Positions 34,752-45,552 of a stretch of 64,000 bases of DNA are shown here, in pieces (position 1 is the stretch's first letter; each line of letters starts with the position of its first letter). This DNA comes from Takashimella koratensis (taxonomy: Eukaryota > Basidiomycota > Tremellomycetes > Trichosporonales > Tetragoniomycetaceae): contig BCKT01000006.1 in the NCBI GenBank assembly GCA_003116875.1, positions 1,337,934-1,401,933 of the forward strand, given 5' to 3'. The notes beneath the pieces were generated by a model that did no database searches, had not been told where the DNA came from, and was given only the letters and a program-made list of their open reading frames with translations. Made by a program: the position numbers and the translations under genes.

Positions 34752-34892
34752 CATACGTAAAGGGATCACAAAGAGTGGTCATGTTTAAAACGCTTAGAAC
34801 CAACTGAAAGACATCACGCTCCAGGCGGGTATTGAGAAACGGACAGTCAAGCACACACAGAGATGGTATAATCTCGAAATTCCCATCTACCC
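34199..34892. other. Intergenic, promoter of surface paralog 3, with a CA microsatellite
   Basis: About 700 nt; apart from the (AC)22 repeat at 34705-34748 nothing is recognised. Confidence 0.5.
34705..34748. repeat. (AC)22 dinucleotide microsatellite
   Basis: Twenty-two perfect AC units. Likely length-polymorphic between strains. Confidence 0.98.
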
Positions 34893-35326
34893 CTAGTATA
34901 CGTAGACGATGAACGCCGCTGCGGTGGACGCTAGGATCTGCGCTGGTATTCCCATCCAGTATCCGAACGCTTCATGTCGTCGAGGTTAGCGTGTAAGATG
35001 TTCGGTCGGAGATGACAGGACTTACGAGGATTGAATGGAGCTTTGACCTTTTTGGAAGACGCGGACGTGACGTGGGAGGTCGAGAGGGCGGCTGCCGAGG
35101 TCGACGAGGAAGTGGAGTGAAACGAAGAAGCCGAGGACGAGGGAGTAGAGTGGGGGGCGGAAGAGGTGGACTGTTTGGGGGAAGTCAGCGTCCAAGAGGT
35201 GATCGCTGGCATGGTGCTGGCTGAGGTCGAGGTAGATGAGATAGAACCCCAAGAGGTCCACTGGGAAGTGGAAGAACAGGCTGGAGTGATCGAGGAGATA
35301 GACTGAACCGTCCCCGCGCCGGCCAC
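34893..35326 (-). CDS. Small Ser/Thr-rich protein with hydrophobic C-terminus, start unresolved
   Basis: The frame encodes a Ser/Thr-dominated segment (ACSSTSQWTSWGSISSTSTS and similar). After an intron that starts at CCTC|GTAAGT (about 35020) it continues as a hydrophobic end, PPFGYWMGIPAQILAST, then AAAFIVYVY and the stop 34893-34895. The end resembles a GPI-anchor attachment signal or a final membrane span. No ATG or signal peptide is visible in frame; the coding part may begin in an upstream exon near 35350-35450. It sits in the row of surface-protein genes, which fits a cell-wall or plasma-membrane protein. It could also be a degenerate fragment. Confidence 0.45.
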
Positions 35327-35482
35327 GTGTCAGCTGGCTAGAGACCTCCGAAGGCAAAAGCTTCGGCCGGGTGGCCTGCACAGTTCGCTTTGGTCACGAT
35401 GATGAGGGGTGGAATTAGGGGTAAAATACATCACAACATAGCTATACCCACTCCTTACATCAAGGGGTTGGCGCTTTGTGCG

Positions 35483-36584
35483 TCAACCCATCAAGCCCTC
35501 TACTCTCCATTGCTCCCCTTGCCGAACCCAGATCGCTCTACGGCGTACGGTCTGGCCCCTTTCAGCTCCACCCTGTGCCCGGTCTTCACGACCTTGGGCC
35601 TCCGCATCCTCGACATGGTCGATCTCCGTCTTGCCTATTGCCTTCTTCTCAAGTGTGATTTCCGATCCCGACAAAGAGTCCGACGACGACGATCTCGGAC
35701 CAGCGTGGGCTTTGGAAGGATTGGCGAGGCCGACGAATGGGAGGACGGTCGCGATCCCGAGCACGACATCGGGGGGATCCTCTAGCCCGTCGTTCGAGCT
35801 CGATGAGAGTGGAGGCGGGACCGGCGGTTGGGGAAGGAGGATGAGCAAGGAGAGGGATAGGGAAGGGTCTGGTGGATCGACATCGGTCGGGTGGGTATCC
35901 GAACACAGGGAGATTGGCTGCGATCGGGCAGATCAGCATTACGGCTCTAGACCTTGCTCCAGTAGACCCAACTGGACTCACCTTGCACTCTGCCCAATCG
36001 TCTATTGGTGCGTCCACGATTTTTGCGTCGATATCGACTTCCCACATCTTCGGTACTTCCCACTTATCCATTTCAGCCGCTCTTTCTTCCTCGAGCCTCC
36101 TCCTCTCCAATTCTCTAAACACTCTCGCCATGAAAACATCTTCTCTCCCCCATCCACCAGCGCCGATCCCTATTCCTCCTCCGCGAGCCCAAGCACCCGC
36201 CCTACCGTCCCCGGTATCGTTGACGAAATAGCCCCACCACCCGCCCATGCGATCCCACTGGTCGCGGAAACGGACAGTGCGCCCCTCGGCCCTCTCGCGC
36301 TGGACGTACCGGTGTACCTGGTGTACCCGGAGCAAGAGGGTGAGGAGGAAGAGGCCCACTCCGAAGGCCACGAACCCCAGCCCGATGGAGACGATCGTGC
36401 TGTTTGGCAGAGGGATGGTCGACTGTGAGGGCGAAGGGGATTCTGAAGCGGCGAATATGGACGCACGGGTAGCAGTGGGAGTAGAGGTGGGCGAGGGGGA
36501 GGGGGAGAGGATAAGCCGATTTGCCGCTTGGCCAATGAACGGGCGGCCCGCGCGTGGCAGCGTCCGAGGTGGTGTGAAAGCCAT
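35483..36584 (-). CDS. Predicted single-pass membrane protein with long charged cytosolic tail
   Basis: Two exons: 36584-35982 and 35917-35483, about 345 residues, with the join in phase 0. The N-terminal 65 or so residues are Ser/Thr/Pro-rich (SPSPSPTSTPTATRAS), then one strong membrane segment (IVSIGLGFVAFGVGLFLLTL) and a juxtamembrane basic stretch (HRYVQRERAEGRTVRFRDQW). The tail has a Gly/Trp-rich section, an Arg/Glu helix (RVFRELERRRLEEERAAEMD) and a Ser-rich end, with stop at 35483-35485. No cleavable signal peptide is obvious, so it may be type III/N-out. I do not recognise the family. It borders the surface-protein cluster but shows no clear homology to the three paralogs. Confidence 0.75.
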
Positions 36585-37047
36585 GACTAGGAGAGTAGAG
36601 TGACTAGGATGTGGACCATGGAGATGAATGAGAGTACGATGGGGGGAGATGGGTTGAGCGGATGGGACGATAACAACAGAGTCTTGTCTGACATCTGACC
36701 ATTGACTGGCGGCTTTGGCCGTGCAGGTGATCGCCTTTCCGACTATTTCCAACGGGCCAGTCTGTTTTGCCACAAATAACCGGTTGCTAAGATCGCCCTC
36801 ATCCGGACCCTAATCCGCGTCATTACAAATCGAAGCAGGGGATTACAAAAGAATAATAAGACTGGGTCTTAATCGCGCAGTGGAAATAAGCATAGTACGT
36901 ACTCCTTTGGGACCAGGGATGGCTGCGCGTCATTCATACGCTGTGGGTGTGTGTGGGTGTGTTTGGGTGTGTGTGGGGGAGAGTGTATCTCGGCAACAAC
37001 AGTATTCGACTTGATCATTCGTCCATCCGCCTGTCTACCATCCCGCC
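36585..37047. other. Divergent promoter and GT-rich stretch before the EI24-like gene
   Basis: Contains a degenerate GTGTGGGT repeat (about 36941-36979), the 5' leader of the EI24-like gene and the promoter of the minus-strand membrane protein. No gene. Confidence 0.5.
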
Positions 37048-38954
37048 AGTGAGTCCACCTTGGTCCCTCTCCCAACTCCCACGGCAGCCGCTCACCCACT
37101 TCAGTGCTTCACCGCCGTCGTACCGGGTCCATCTCCGGTCCTACCGCGTCCACCGCGTCCACCTCTTCCCCGTCTCTTGCTCCTCCTTCCCAACCGCCCG
37201 CCAACCTAGCCTACCAGCCGCTCCGTCGCCGTTCGTCCCAGCTCTACCCAACCTCGACTGGGTCCACACCCGTCACTGCGCGCTACTCCATCCCGGGTAC
37301 ACCATACGATGGGGGTCTCGCCCCGCCTACTGCAGGTTACGGCGCCGGGGCCGGGTTCGAGCTCGGTGATGGAGGAGGGTTGGGAGGGAGTGGGGCAAGG
37401 GATTGGAAAGAGTGGGCACGTAGGGAGGTGGAAAGGATCAAGGACGGAGTAAGGGATGCAGCGAAGCTCGATAGGAGTTGGAGTTTGGTATGGGGTGACC
37501 CAGAGCTGCGAACGCTGGTGCTCAAATCGACGTGAGTGAACTCCGCCTGGAGTTGTTCCGCCAAGCGTTACACTTAGTATTGATTGCGTGTGCTCTACTG
37601 ACGCGTGGTTCCCCTTTGCTCTGTTGTTATGTCTCGACATCCTCAACTTGCATCTTGTACCAACCGCAGCCTGATCAACCTGCTCTCCCTATTGTTGTTA
37701 TCCCTCTTCCCCGTCCTCCTCTCCCCCTTGTTGTCCGCTGGCAACGCCGCGAGCCGGACGCTCGTCGAGACGCGTACCAAAGAAATTGGTCTGTGGTATA
37801 ACATTCTCCTCAGTTGGCCCGTCTTTGTCGTATGCTTCTGGGTGAACGTGAGTGTGTCTCCTGGCTTCTCCTCATCGCCTGCCTTCTTGCAATCATCAAC
37901 CACCCCTGACAACACCTTACTCTCAGGCTTCTTGGGGTCCCGATATCTCCCGCCGTGCCCAAACACTGCTTCACCCATCGTAAGCTGCCCTCTTGTGCAC
38001 CACCACACATGCTCACGTTTCTTAGCTACCGACACCAACCCAATTCAACCCCTTCGACCTCTACCAACGGCGGTCCCTCCACTCCCTCCGCTCCATTCGA
38101 CGCCATCGCGTGGCTCTGGTCCTCGGCCACCCGCCTCATCATGATCAGTGACTTCACCCTCCTCACACGTATCGTTGCGCTCGTTCCCCTCATCGGCCGC
38201 CCGACCGCCTTCGCCTACATGTGCATCATCAACGCGTACTATGGCTTTGAATGGACATTTGTCGCTAGGCATTGGCCACTTGAGTACCGAACGGCGTTCG
38301 TGCAGGATCGCGCGGCTTATATGTTTGGATTCGGTGAGTGCAAGGGATGGACATCAATGACTGGATGAAGAGGGGGGTATAGTCAGTGGTATTTAATGAA
38401 GGAGGCGCGGAGAGTTACCTGTGCTGATACCTACCACCCAGGTCTCCCCGCGACGCTTATGACGAGCTTTGGCCCGCCTCTTGTGAAAATGGCCGTCTTC
38501 GCTCTCATCTACCCATTCGTGCGCTCTGCCTCCCCTTACTTGCATACCATGCGCTGACCTCCCCGTTTTCCAGTTCGTCATTCAAGCTCTTCAATCGCGC
38601 CCTCCTCCTCCCTCTTCGGGGGGCGGCACCGCCGGTCTCCTCGCTACCACTCCTACCTCTGCATCCGCGTACTCTCTCCCTCCTTCGCCCGCTTCCGCCT
38701 CGGCGACACTCGACGACCCCTTCTTCGCGCCTCCTGCATCCCCCTCTAGAGGCCGCGGCGGGACCGGCTCAGGAGGATTTGCGGAGAGGGTGCAGGAGTG
38801 GGTGGTATACGGGACTAGAGTACCGGTGTTCTTATTGGCACGACACGTGTTAGATGGGATGAGGTGGTTGGAAGCGGCGGTAGGTAGAGATAGGTCGGGA
38901 GCAGGTGGGTCGAGGAGGAGGTCGTATGAACGCCCTGGGAAGAGGTTGGGATAA
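37048..38954 (+). CDS. EI24: EI24/EPG-4 family multi-pass ER membrane protein
   Basis: The EI24 family consists of ER multi-pass proteins linked in animals to autophagy and apoptosis. A Ser/Pro-rich cytosolic N-terminus leads to WSLVWGDPELRTLVLKST, then a hydrophobic run with LINLLSLLLLSLFPVLLSPL, WYNILLSWPVFVVCFWVN, ASWGPDISRRA, and the family core ALVPLIGRPTAF, YYGFEWTFVARHWPLEYR and YMFGFGLPATLMTSF. A low-complexity Ser/Pro/Gly C-terminus ends at 38952-38954. The YxFExxW and FGFGLPxxLxT motifs are the best evidence. About 480 residues, longer than animal EI24 because of both tails. The only start giving this frame is an ATG split by an intron: A at 37048 and TG at 37105-37106. Confidence 0.78.
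37049..37104 (+). other. Intron splitting the EI24-like start codon
   Basis: GTGAGT donor at 37049 and TTCAG acceptor ending at 37104. Splicing joins CCGCCA to TGCTTC and creates the ATG in a CCGCC-ATG context. Without splicing the frame has no ATG. Confidence 0.7.
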
Positions 38955-39579
38955 GGCTGCTGAGGAGGTTTGGGCGAGAAGGGAGAGGCGGGAGTGCGCC
39001 TACTGAATGGGAAGACGGACACTTGAAAAGGGAGCAAGGCAGAAGTAAGGGCGAGTTGGGCAGGAGGGTGAACGTAGGGCAAGCTCAGACTCGGTTATCC
39101 CTCGGATCATATAGAAAACCACTCGTCTTGATTCAAAAGTTCACAGAATGGACATCGTCTCTTTCTCTTTCTCTCCGTTTCAGGTCACTGCCCAAGTCTC
39201 GAATAGATGAAACACAATGACATGCTGTTATGGACCCCCATGATAACGAGAAAAAGAAAGATATAAGAAGCACAAAGCACAAGAAAAAAACAGAGAACTG
39301 TCAAGTTGACACAGGAAACGTATAGTCGATAAAAAGAACACGTGATGTGATAGGTCAGATAAGGAAGGGATAAGTTGATGCTGCAGTACCTATGAAATAA
39401 AAGTCGATTTGGGAGATGGGTTCTACTCGTAACCGATAAGTGGGCTACTCCCAAAGTCCAGACTTGATCGTTCCCTCTTCTCACCACTCGTCTACCCTAC
39501 TTCGACCCGATGTCTTCCTCGCTCTCCAGTCACTATCAAGAACCCGCTTCCTTCATACGCTACGGGTCGTCCATCCGCT
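38955..39579. other. Convergent 3' flanks, no gene seen
   Basis: About 620 nt between the EI24-like gene and the Zn2Cys6 factor; AT-richer than its surroundings around 39230-39420, which fits 3' UTR and polyadenylation signals. Confidence 0.5.
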
Positions 39580-42500
39580 TCACTGCATGTACGGCACAAA
39601 CACGTGGTTTCCGTCAGGCTGGAGGACGTATTGCCCTGGAGGTTGAGATATAGTCGGCGAATGGTCGATCATCATTTCATGCGAATGATGAGGGTGTGGG
39701 TGTCCTTCGTGTCCCATCTCCCCATGGTGCTGTGGGGGGCCCATACTATGCGCCTGGCTCTGACTGTGTCCATGCTGGCTGTGGCCGTGCCCGTGTCCGT
39801 GCCCATGTACACTCGGATCGTGCACGGCGCCGGGTGAGTGCGGGCCGTGAGCCTGAAGGTGCGATGGGTGATTCGGGTGCGTGTGAGGGTGCGGGAGGGT
39901 GAGGTGGTGGTTGTGGTGGCTGGGGTGGACGTGTGGCGGGGGACCGTGGCGTAATGGAGGTGGCTGAAGATGCGAGACGTGGTCCATTGACATTTGGTGT
40001 CCGGATGACGGGTCGCCCGCACTCCCCTGTGGCCCACCGGCTCCGCTGAACATGGACGCATAGCCCATCGGCATTCCAGCGTCCCCGGCCATCGGGCTAG
40101 ACGGGTTGAGTAAGCCCGGTGTGTCCCGTGGGATCCACTTGTTCTCCAGTGGCGAAGGCGTGATAATCTGGATCCCTCCCGCACCCGACGCGACAGATAC
40201 GGGCCCCGCGCCACCGCCGCTTGACCGCGAGTTGGACCCAGAATTGGAGGACGACGTAGTGCTTGCGCCCGGAGTGGGCGCGATGAGTGCTGGGTGGAGA
40301 TTGGGCGCGGCGGAACTCCCACCGTTGTTGGGCCCCGTGCCACCAGTGACGGTCGTTGCGCTGCTAGCTGATCCGCGGACCGAGTGGGCGGTAGGGTCAA
40401 AGGTCGCGATCGGGGACATGAGGTCGGGTGAGGTATACGGAGAGTCGGACAGTGATGACCCGTGAGGTTCGCCGCCGCCATTCCCGCCTGTACCCGCGAT
40501 AGAGACCGGCGAAGTCGAGGTCGCTGTAGCACCCATGGCGTTACTGGGTACCATGACGCCGCCGGTATTCGGGTCCCACGTGCCGCCGCCTACGGTCGCT
40601 GTCACAGGAACCGGTCCACCTTGACCTTGACCTTGACTCCTCATCCTGCCATCATACCACTGACTCCGGAGATCGTGTGACCTCTCTGCCGATTTCGCGT
40701 GCGCCCATCGCAGCTCGTTGAGTGCCTGAAGACATACGGCGATGTCCTCATCGGACCCGTTTCCTTCCTTGGCGAGTAACATGGCGGCGTAAAACGTCCC
40801 GTCCCTGACGAGGCTGGCGTCCCATTCGAAGAAAGTTGACCCGACGTGGTTACGCACAATCTCGAGAATCTGACGAGTTCGAGACTCGCACTTGACCCGG
40901 GCGATATCCACCAGGTGCTGGAGGTTGAGCAGATCGGACTGGACATTGTCCGGGCTGTTGGGGTCGGATAAAAAAGCGCCTTGCCTCGCTTGCTCCATCC
41001 GCGCAATCCGCTCCTCAAGCGACGTGCGTATCACATTCTGAGCTTCAAACAGGAAGATTTTCTGTCCATTCCCAGCAAAATGGTGTCGGCAATGCAAGCG
41101 AATGCCAGGGGCAGGAACGAGGAACCAGGAGAGTGTCAAGGAGAATTTTTATTTTTTATTTGTTTCCATTTTATTGCCACACCGTCAGCTTGGACCTCTG
41201 TCAACCGAATAAGATCATGTGGCATCGGGTGCGGGGGAAAAGGGACTTACCCAACCGTCAGCAAACCTTGTGATTTCGTCTTGCTGGTGGTACGCAGGTA
41301 GAGCGCGAGCGTACTTGATCGCGTCAAACTCTTCCCAGCACCCTTCGAGAGCTTCCCAGGCGTCGTTCAGGTGCTCGGCGGAGACGGCGCTGCGTCGTTT
41401 CGCTTTCGGCCCCGTCAGCGCTTTGTGAATAAGGCGGCATGCCAGCTGGAAAGGAATCAAATGTCAGTTGACAGTAAAAGGATGCGAGGTGCCTGAGAGT
41501 ACACTCACGGCGAGGCGAATCGGGGCAGTGGCCATCGATGCTGCGGCCTGGTAGGATTGTGGCCCATTGTGAACCAACGACTTATGCCCAATGGCGTCCT
41601 GCATCGTGTCGAGGTCTTCGTCGTCGAGATGAAGGTGGCCGCCCTTGAGACCGACAGTAATTCCTTCGTGCACAAACGAGTACCAGTAGATCCGTACGCG
41701 GACGAGATGCATGTTACGACCTCCTCCGGTTTTGTCAGTGCCTCCGTTGGCGCCAGAGGCTGCCGCTGGTCGACCGTCGTAGTCGGTAGATGAGAACGAG
41801 CAGAGGACGTAAACTTGCGAAATTGCCGCTTCGTACATTGCCAGTCGCTCGATGGGTGGTGCAATTCCTAGTCCCTGTCAGCAAAAGATCCTCTGTAAAC
41901 GACTCCCAATTCAGAGAGGCAATCGTTTACTCACCCTCTGTAAGAGGAAGAATCAACAACAAAACTCGGACCCCGTCCCAAGTCGGTTTCCGCATGATCC
42001 CCGCCTCATCAATTTCTTTCAAGATGATTTGAACAACGACCGTCATCCTCTCTTTCCTTCTCAGTCGATCTTGTTCTCGAATAATCTCGCCATCGCCTGC
42101 CGACATGAGACTGATGTTCCCCATTGGCTCGCCACCCCCTTCTGGAATATCCAACTGTCCCCGCTCATCGACTCCATACGAGACCGCCCATGCAAATAGG
42201 CAGTGACACAGAATCGCACCCTCGGGACCCATCGCTGCCGCCGTCGGTACCGGTTTGGAAAAGTACCGGTCCGTGAAATCGATAGGATCAATGACAGGTC
42301 CTGTGTTCAGATATATCAGCAGTGCTCAAAGAATTTTCGAAAAGTATTTCTACAATAGCACAACTCACGTTGAACATTGAAGCGCCTGAAAAAGGGCGAA
42401 TCGAAAAACTCGCGAGTGAGCTCTGGGATTCGTTCTCGACGAGGACTTGTCGACCGATCCGATGCCGCATCCGACTGAGTCGCGAGCGCAGCGTTGGTCG

Positions 42501-43451
42501 CCGACTTGCCAAAGAGCATCTCAATCTCAGAGATCCTCTTTCCCCGGCGCAGCTGCTTGGCAGCTTTGAGCGGTGCGTACTCATCCCTGCACGAAAAAGA
42601 AAATGTCAGTGTCAAAATCCATTTTACACAGGTAATCTCTGTGATTGATCGACTTACACGCAATTTGTCCCTCGTTCTTCACAGTTGGTGCAGCTGACTT
42701 TTTTCCGCCTGGACCTAGCAGGCCCGATGTCCCCTTCATCGGCGGCTTGTCTCTCGGCCTCTTCCTGTCGAACTCGGAGATCGCACTTGACACGCCGGTG
42801 TCGGCACGCGCCGCACGCTGTGAATTGGTGCCGAGGTGTCTTGGTGGATGAGTTGCTGGGACCGGCCTGGACCGCCTGGATCTGACCATGCGATTGTGAA
42901 GGTACAGTGGTCGTTGTTGGCGACGTCTGCGGGTTGACACTTGATGGACCGGGCTGACCCATCCAAACGTTGACGCTGGTGTGGTGCGCGGTCGGCGTCG
43001 ATTCGTTGCTCTCGTAAGGGGGGAAATACTCGGTCATGTGGGCTTGCGAATTGCCTGAGCCGGTGCTGACGGGGATAGCGGGCGAGTAGTATGATGGTGA
43101 GACCAGGTACTGGCCACCCGGGGTGCTGTCTGGCGGCGGCTGCATGTGCTGTGGTGGCAAGTGCAGGGACAGGCTGGCGCGACCGCGGTCGAGTCCTGGT
43201 GAAGGTTGGACCGGGTCGTAGGCGTGGATGGGTGGGATAGAAGTGTCGATCTGCAACGGGTGTTGCGTACCCTGGCCGCTCACACTACTTCGAGGCGTGT
43301 TGTCATAGTAGTAGTGAAGTGGTTGGCCGTGTTGGAGGTAAGGTGAAGCAGAAGGGTCGACTGCCTGGTGGTGCTGCTGCTGTTGCGGGTGGCGCTGGTC
43401 TAAAGAGGGCTGCCGGGAGCGGTCATGATGACCGGCCGGGTAGTGGGACAT
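39580..43451 (-). CDS. Zn2Cys6 transcription factor with His-rich C-terminal tail
   Basis: About 1,100 residues in six exons; ATG at 43451-43449 (MSHYPAGHHDRSRQP), stop at 39580-39582. A Gln/Pro/Ser-rich N-terminus precedes the binuclear cluster CGACRHRRVKCDLRV and CTNCEERGTNC. About 30 residues separate the third and fourth cysteines (usual 5-12). The cluster is followed by DEYAPLKAAKQLRRGKR, a fungal-specific transcription-factor middle region (about 40700-42300) and a long Ser/Gly/Pro tail with dense HxH, HGHGHGHGHS and HPHPHH stretches (about 39650-39950). Nuclear regulator by family; the target pathway cannot be read from sequence. All exon joins keep frame. Confidence 0.9.
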
Positions 43452-45513
43452 GCGAGTAGGCGGCACCAAAGGGGGCCAGCGGGTGGAGAAGGTGAGGCGA
43501 GGTGGTGACGGCGGTACGTATTGGGCAGGTGTTGGGTGGGTGTCGAGGACGTGGTGGGATGAACGATGAGAGCGGGGTAGTGGTGAAGAGTTTGAGAGGA
43601 CAGTGGGTTAGAGAAGAGAGAAAGAAAGAAAGGTGGAGACTAACAGACAAGGTATGTAGACGATGGGAGGTGGACGGGGTAGGACCAACGTCGAGGTGAG
43701 ACGGGCAGGAAGGAGAAAAGGTTTGTTGGATGGGGCAAGGAGGTTTGGTTTTGTTGGACGGCGAGTTTTATAGGTTGAGACGTGAATGCCGTGATTTATC
43801 GAGAGCGACTCCCTGATTCCCGTAAAGCTGCAGCTTAATTCAAAGTTGCAGCCTAGTAGCCGTGAAGAATGGGTGGTGGTGAATGCGAGAGTGGACAGTG
43901 AAATGGAGGTGGGACTGCAGGATAGATGCGAGGTGGGACGAGTAGGAAGCAGTGAGTGTTAAAGGCGAGGACTGGGTGTCGATCAGGTGTCGAGCGCAGG
44001 GGCAAAGGAGGAGTAAGCAAAGGGAAGGAAGGAAAGACGGACACGGAGCATGGACACCGCTCCGTCTATGCGTCTATAGTTGGCTCCGAGGGTCCGTTGG
44101 TCGTTGAGGGTGAGCAATGGTCCAGACAGCGCCCAATGTCGAACGCCGGAGTACGTCGAGTGTCGTGGTTGATTGACTAGCGGTGTTTGAAGGAGGGCGC
44201 AGGCACAGTAGGCACAGAGCGTGTTGCGGATCTCAAAGGAAGGAGGGAGGACGGGCAGCAGGGCAGGAAGCAAGGGCGACGAGCAAACAAGCGAAGCTGA
44301 TGGCTGATGGGAAGGGTAAGGGTGATGGGGAGGGGATGGGGACAGTTTATTGTGATGAGACGAGTGATGGCGAGGGTGATGATAATGATGGCGACGACGA
44401 CAATGATGGCGTCGTTGATAGATGAAGAATCAACGTCCGATGATGGATACCAATGATCGCGAGTGTCGTGCCGAATCAGCTGTCAACCAAAGAGGCTGTC
44501 ACCTGTCTGCCGCTGAACCGCAAGGTACAGAGCAGGTACGGCCACGGGTGTGTCCAGGTCGGCTGGCTTCTTCGTTTGCCGTTTGTTGACGACAGTGGGG
44601 CCAAGAGATCGAAAGGAGGGCTGAGATGGGAGACGAGGGGATGGGGGATAGGGAAGACGGGGCCGACTGATGAAGTGAAAGGGTGGAGCCTAGTGAGATC
44701 GAGACGAAGCGTAAGGCGAGCGGTGCTAGCTGTGCGAAAGGCAGACTGGCAAAGCGGTGGGCGATCGAGGTGTGTCGGGGGATTTGAGAATTACTGAATG
44801 ATGAACGTCGTCTGTCGGCGTGTTGATCAAACTGCACTGCTCGCGAGCTGCACGGCGGCCGAACGAAGCAGCAAGGCGGTGGGGATGGGGATGAGGGCAG
44901 ATGATGAACAGAGTGGAGTTGCGAAATCCGAAGGAAGAGGTGGGGTTGGAATCGCTGGAACCCCCCGGGGGCGGACGGTCGGTGGCTCCGAGGCGTCGAC
45001 ACTGGGGGCTTCGAATCGAGTTAGGTCGTAGATCGTGGGTACGGCTCCCTTGCCCCTTGCAAACTCCAAAGGCTGGACCAAGGACAGAGACAGGGGAGGG
45101 AAAATGTGGAAATATGAATATAAAAAAACCTCCAAACGGTGAATCTTTGACTTTTGGGAGAGATATGGACGATTGGCTGCGGAGTGGTGAGAGGGTGAGG
45201 GAGAGTTCAGTCGGGTTGGTCGGGTTTCTACCACGCTCTGCTCTCGTGCGTGCGCCGTGGCTAGAGTGTGGGCTCGCTCCTTTCCTGTCCCTGTAATCCT
45301 AATCGCGAGGGCGACCTTGGCTCGGAGCGAAGGGGCGAGGAAAGTGGATGTGGGCCCGGTGTGTCAAAGCCCGGGCAGAGGGGGGAACAACAAAGACTCG
45401 TGGTTTGGAGAAAAGTCAAACAGTGAGAGAGTCTATCTGGTGCTTGCTCCTTCCCCTTGCCCTTATGCCATGCATGCTTATACCCTGAACCTGGCACTGG
45501 CTCGGGCTTTGGA

Positions 45514-45515
45514 CA

Positions 45516-45551
<36 letters not shown>

Positions 45552-45552
45552 G
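45514..45552 (+). repeat. Tandem repeat of GGCTCTGGTTCT-type units
   Basis: About three 12-nt units (alternating CTCTGG and TTCTGG) within the gene-poor interval. Its translation as Gly-Ser repeats is not taken as coding. Confidence 0.85.

Noticed and set aside
35478..36428. Plus-strand frame of 316 codons
   Set aside because: Antisense shadow of the two-exon membrane protein at 35483-36584, whose exons join in phase and carry a membrane segment.
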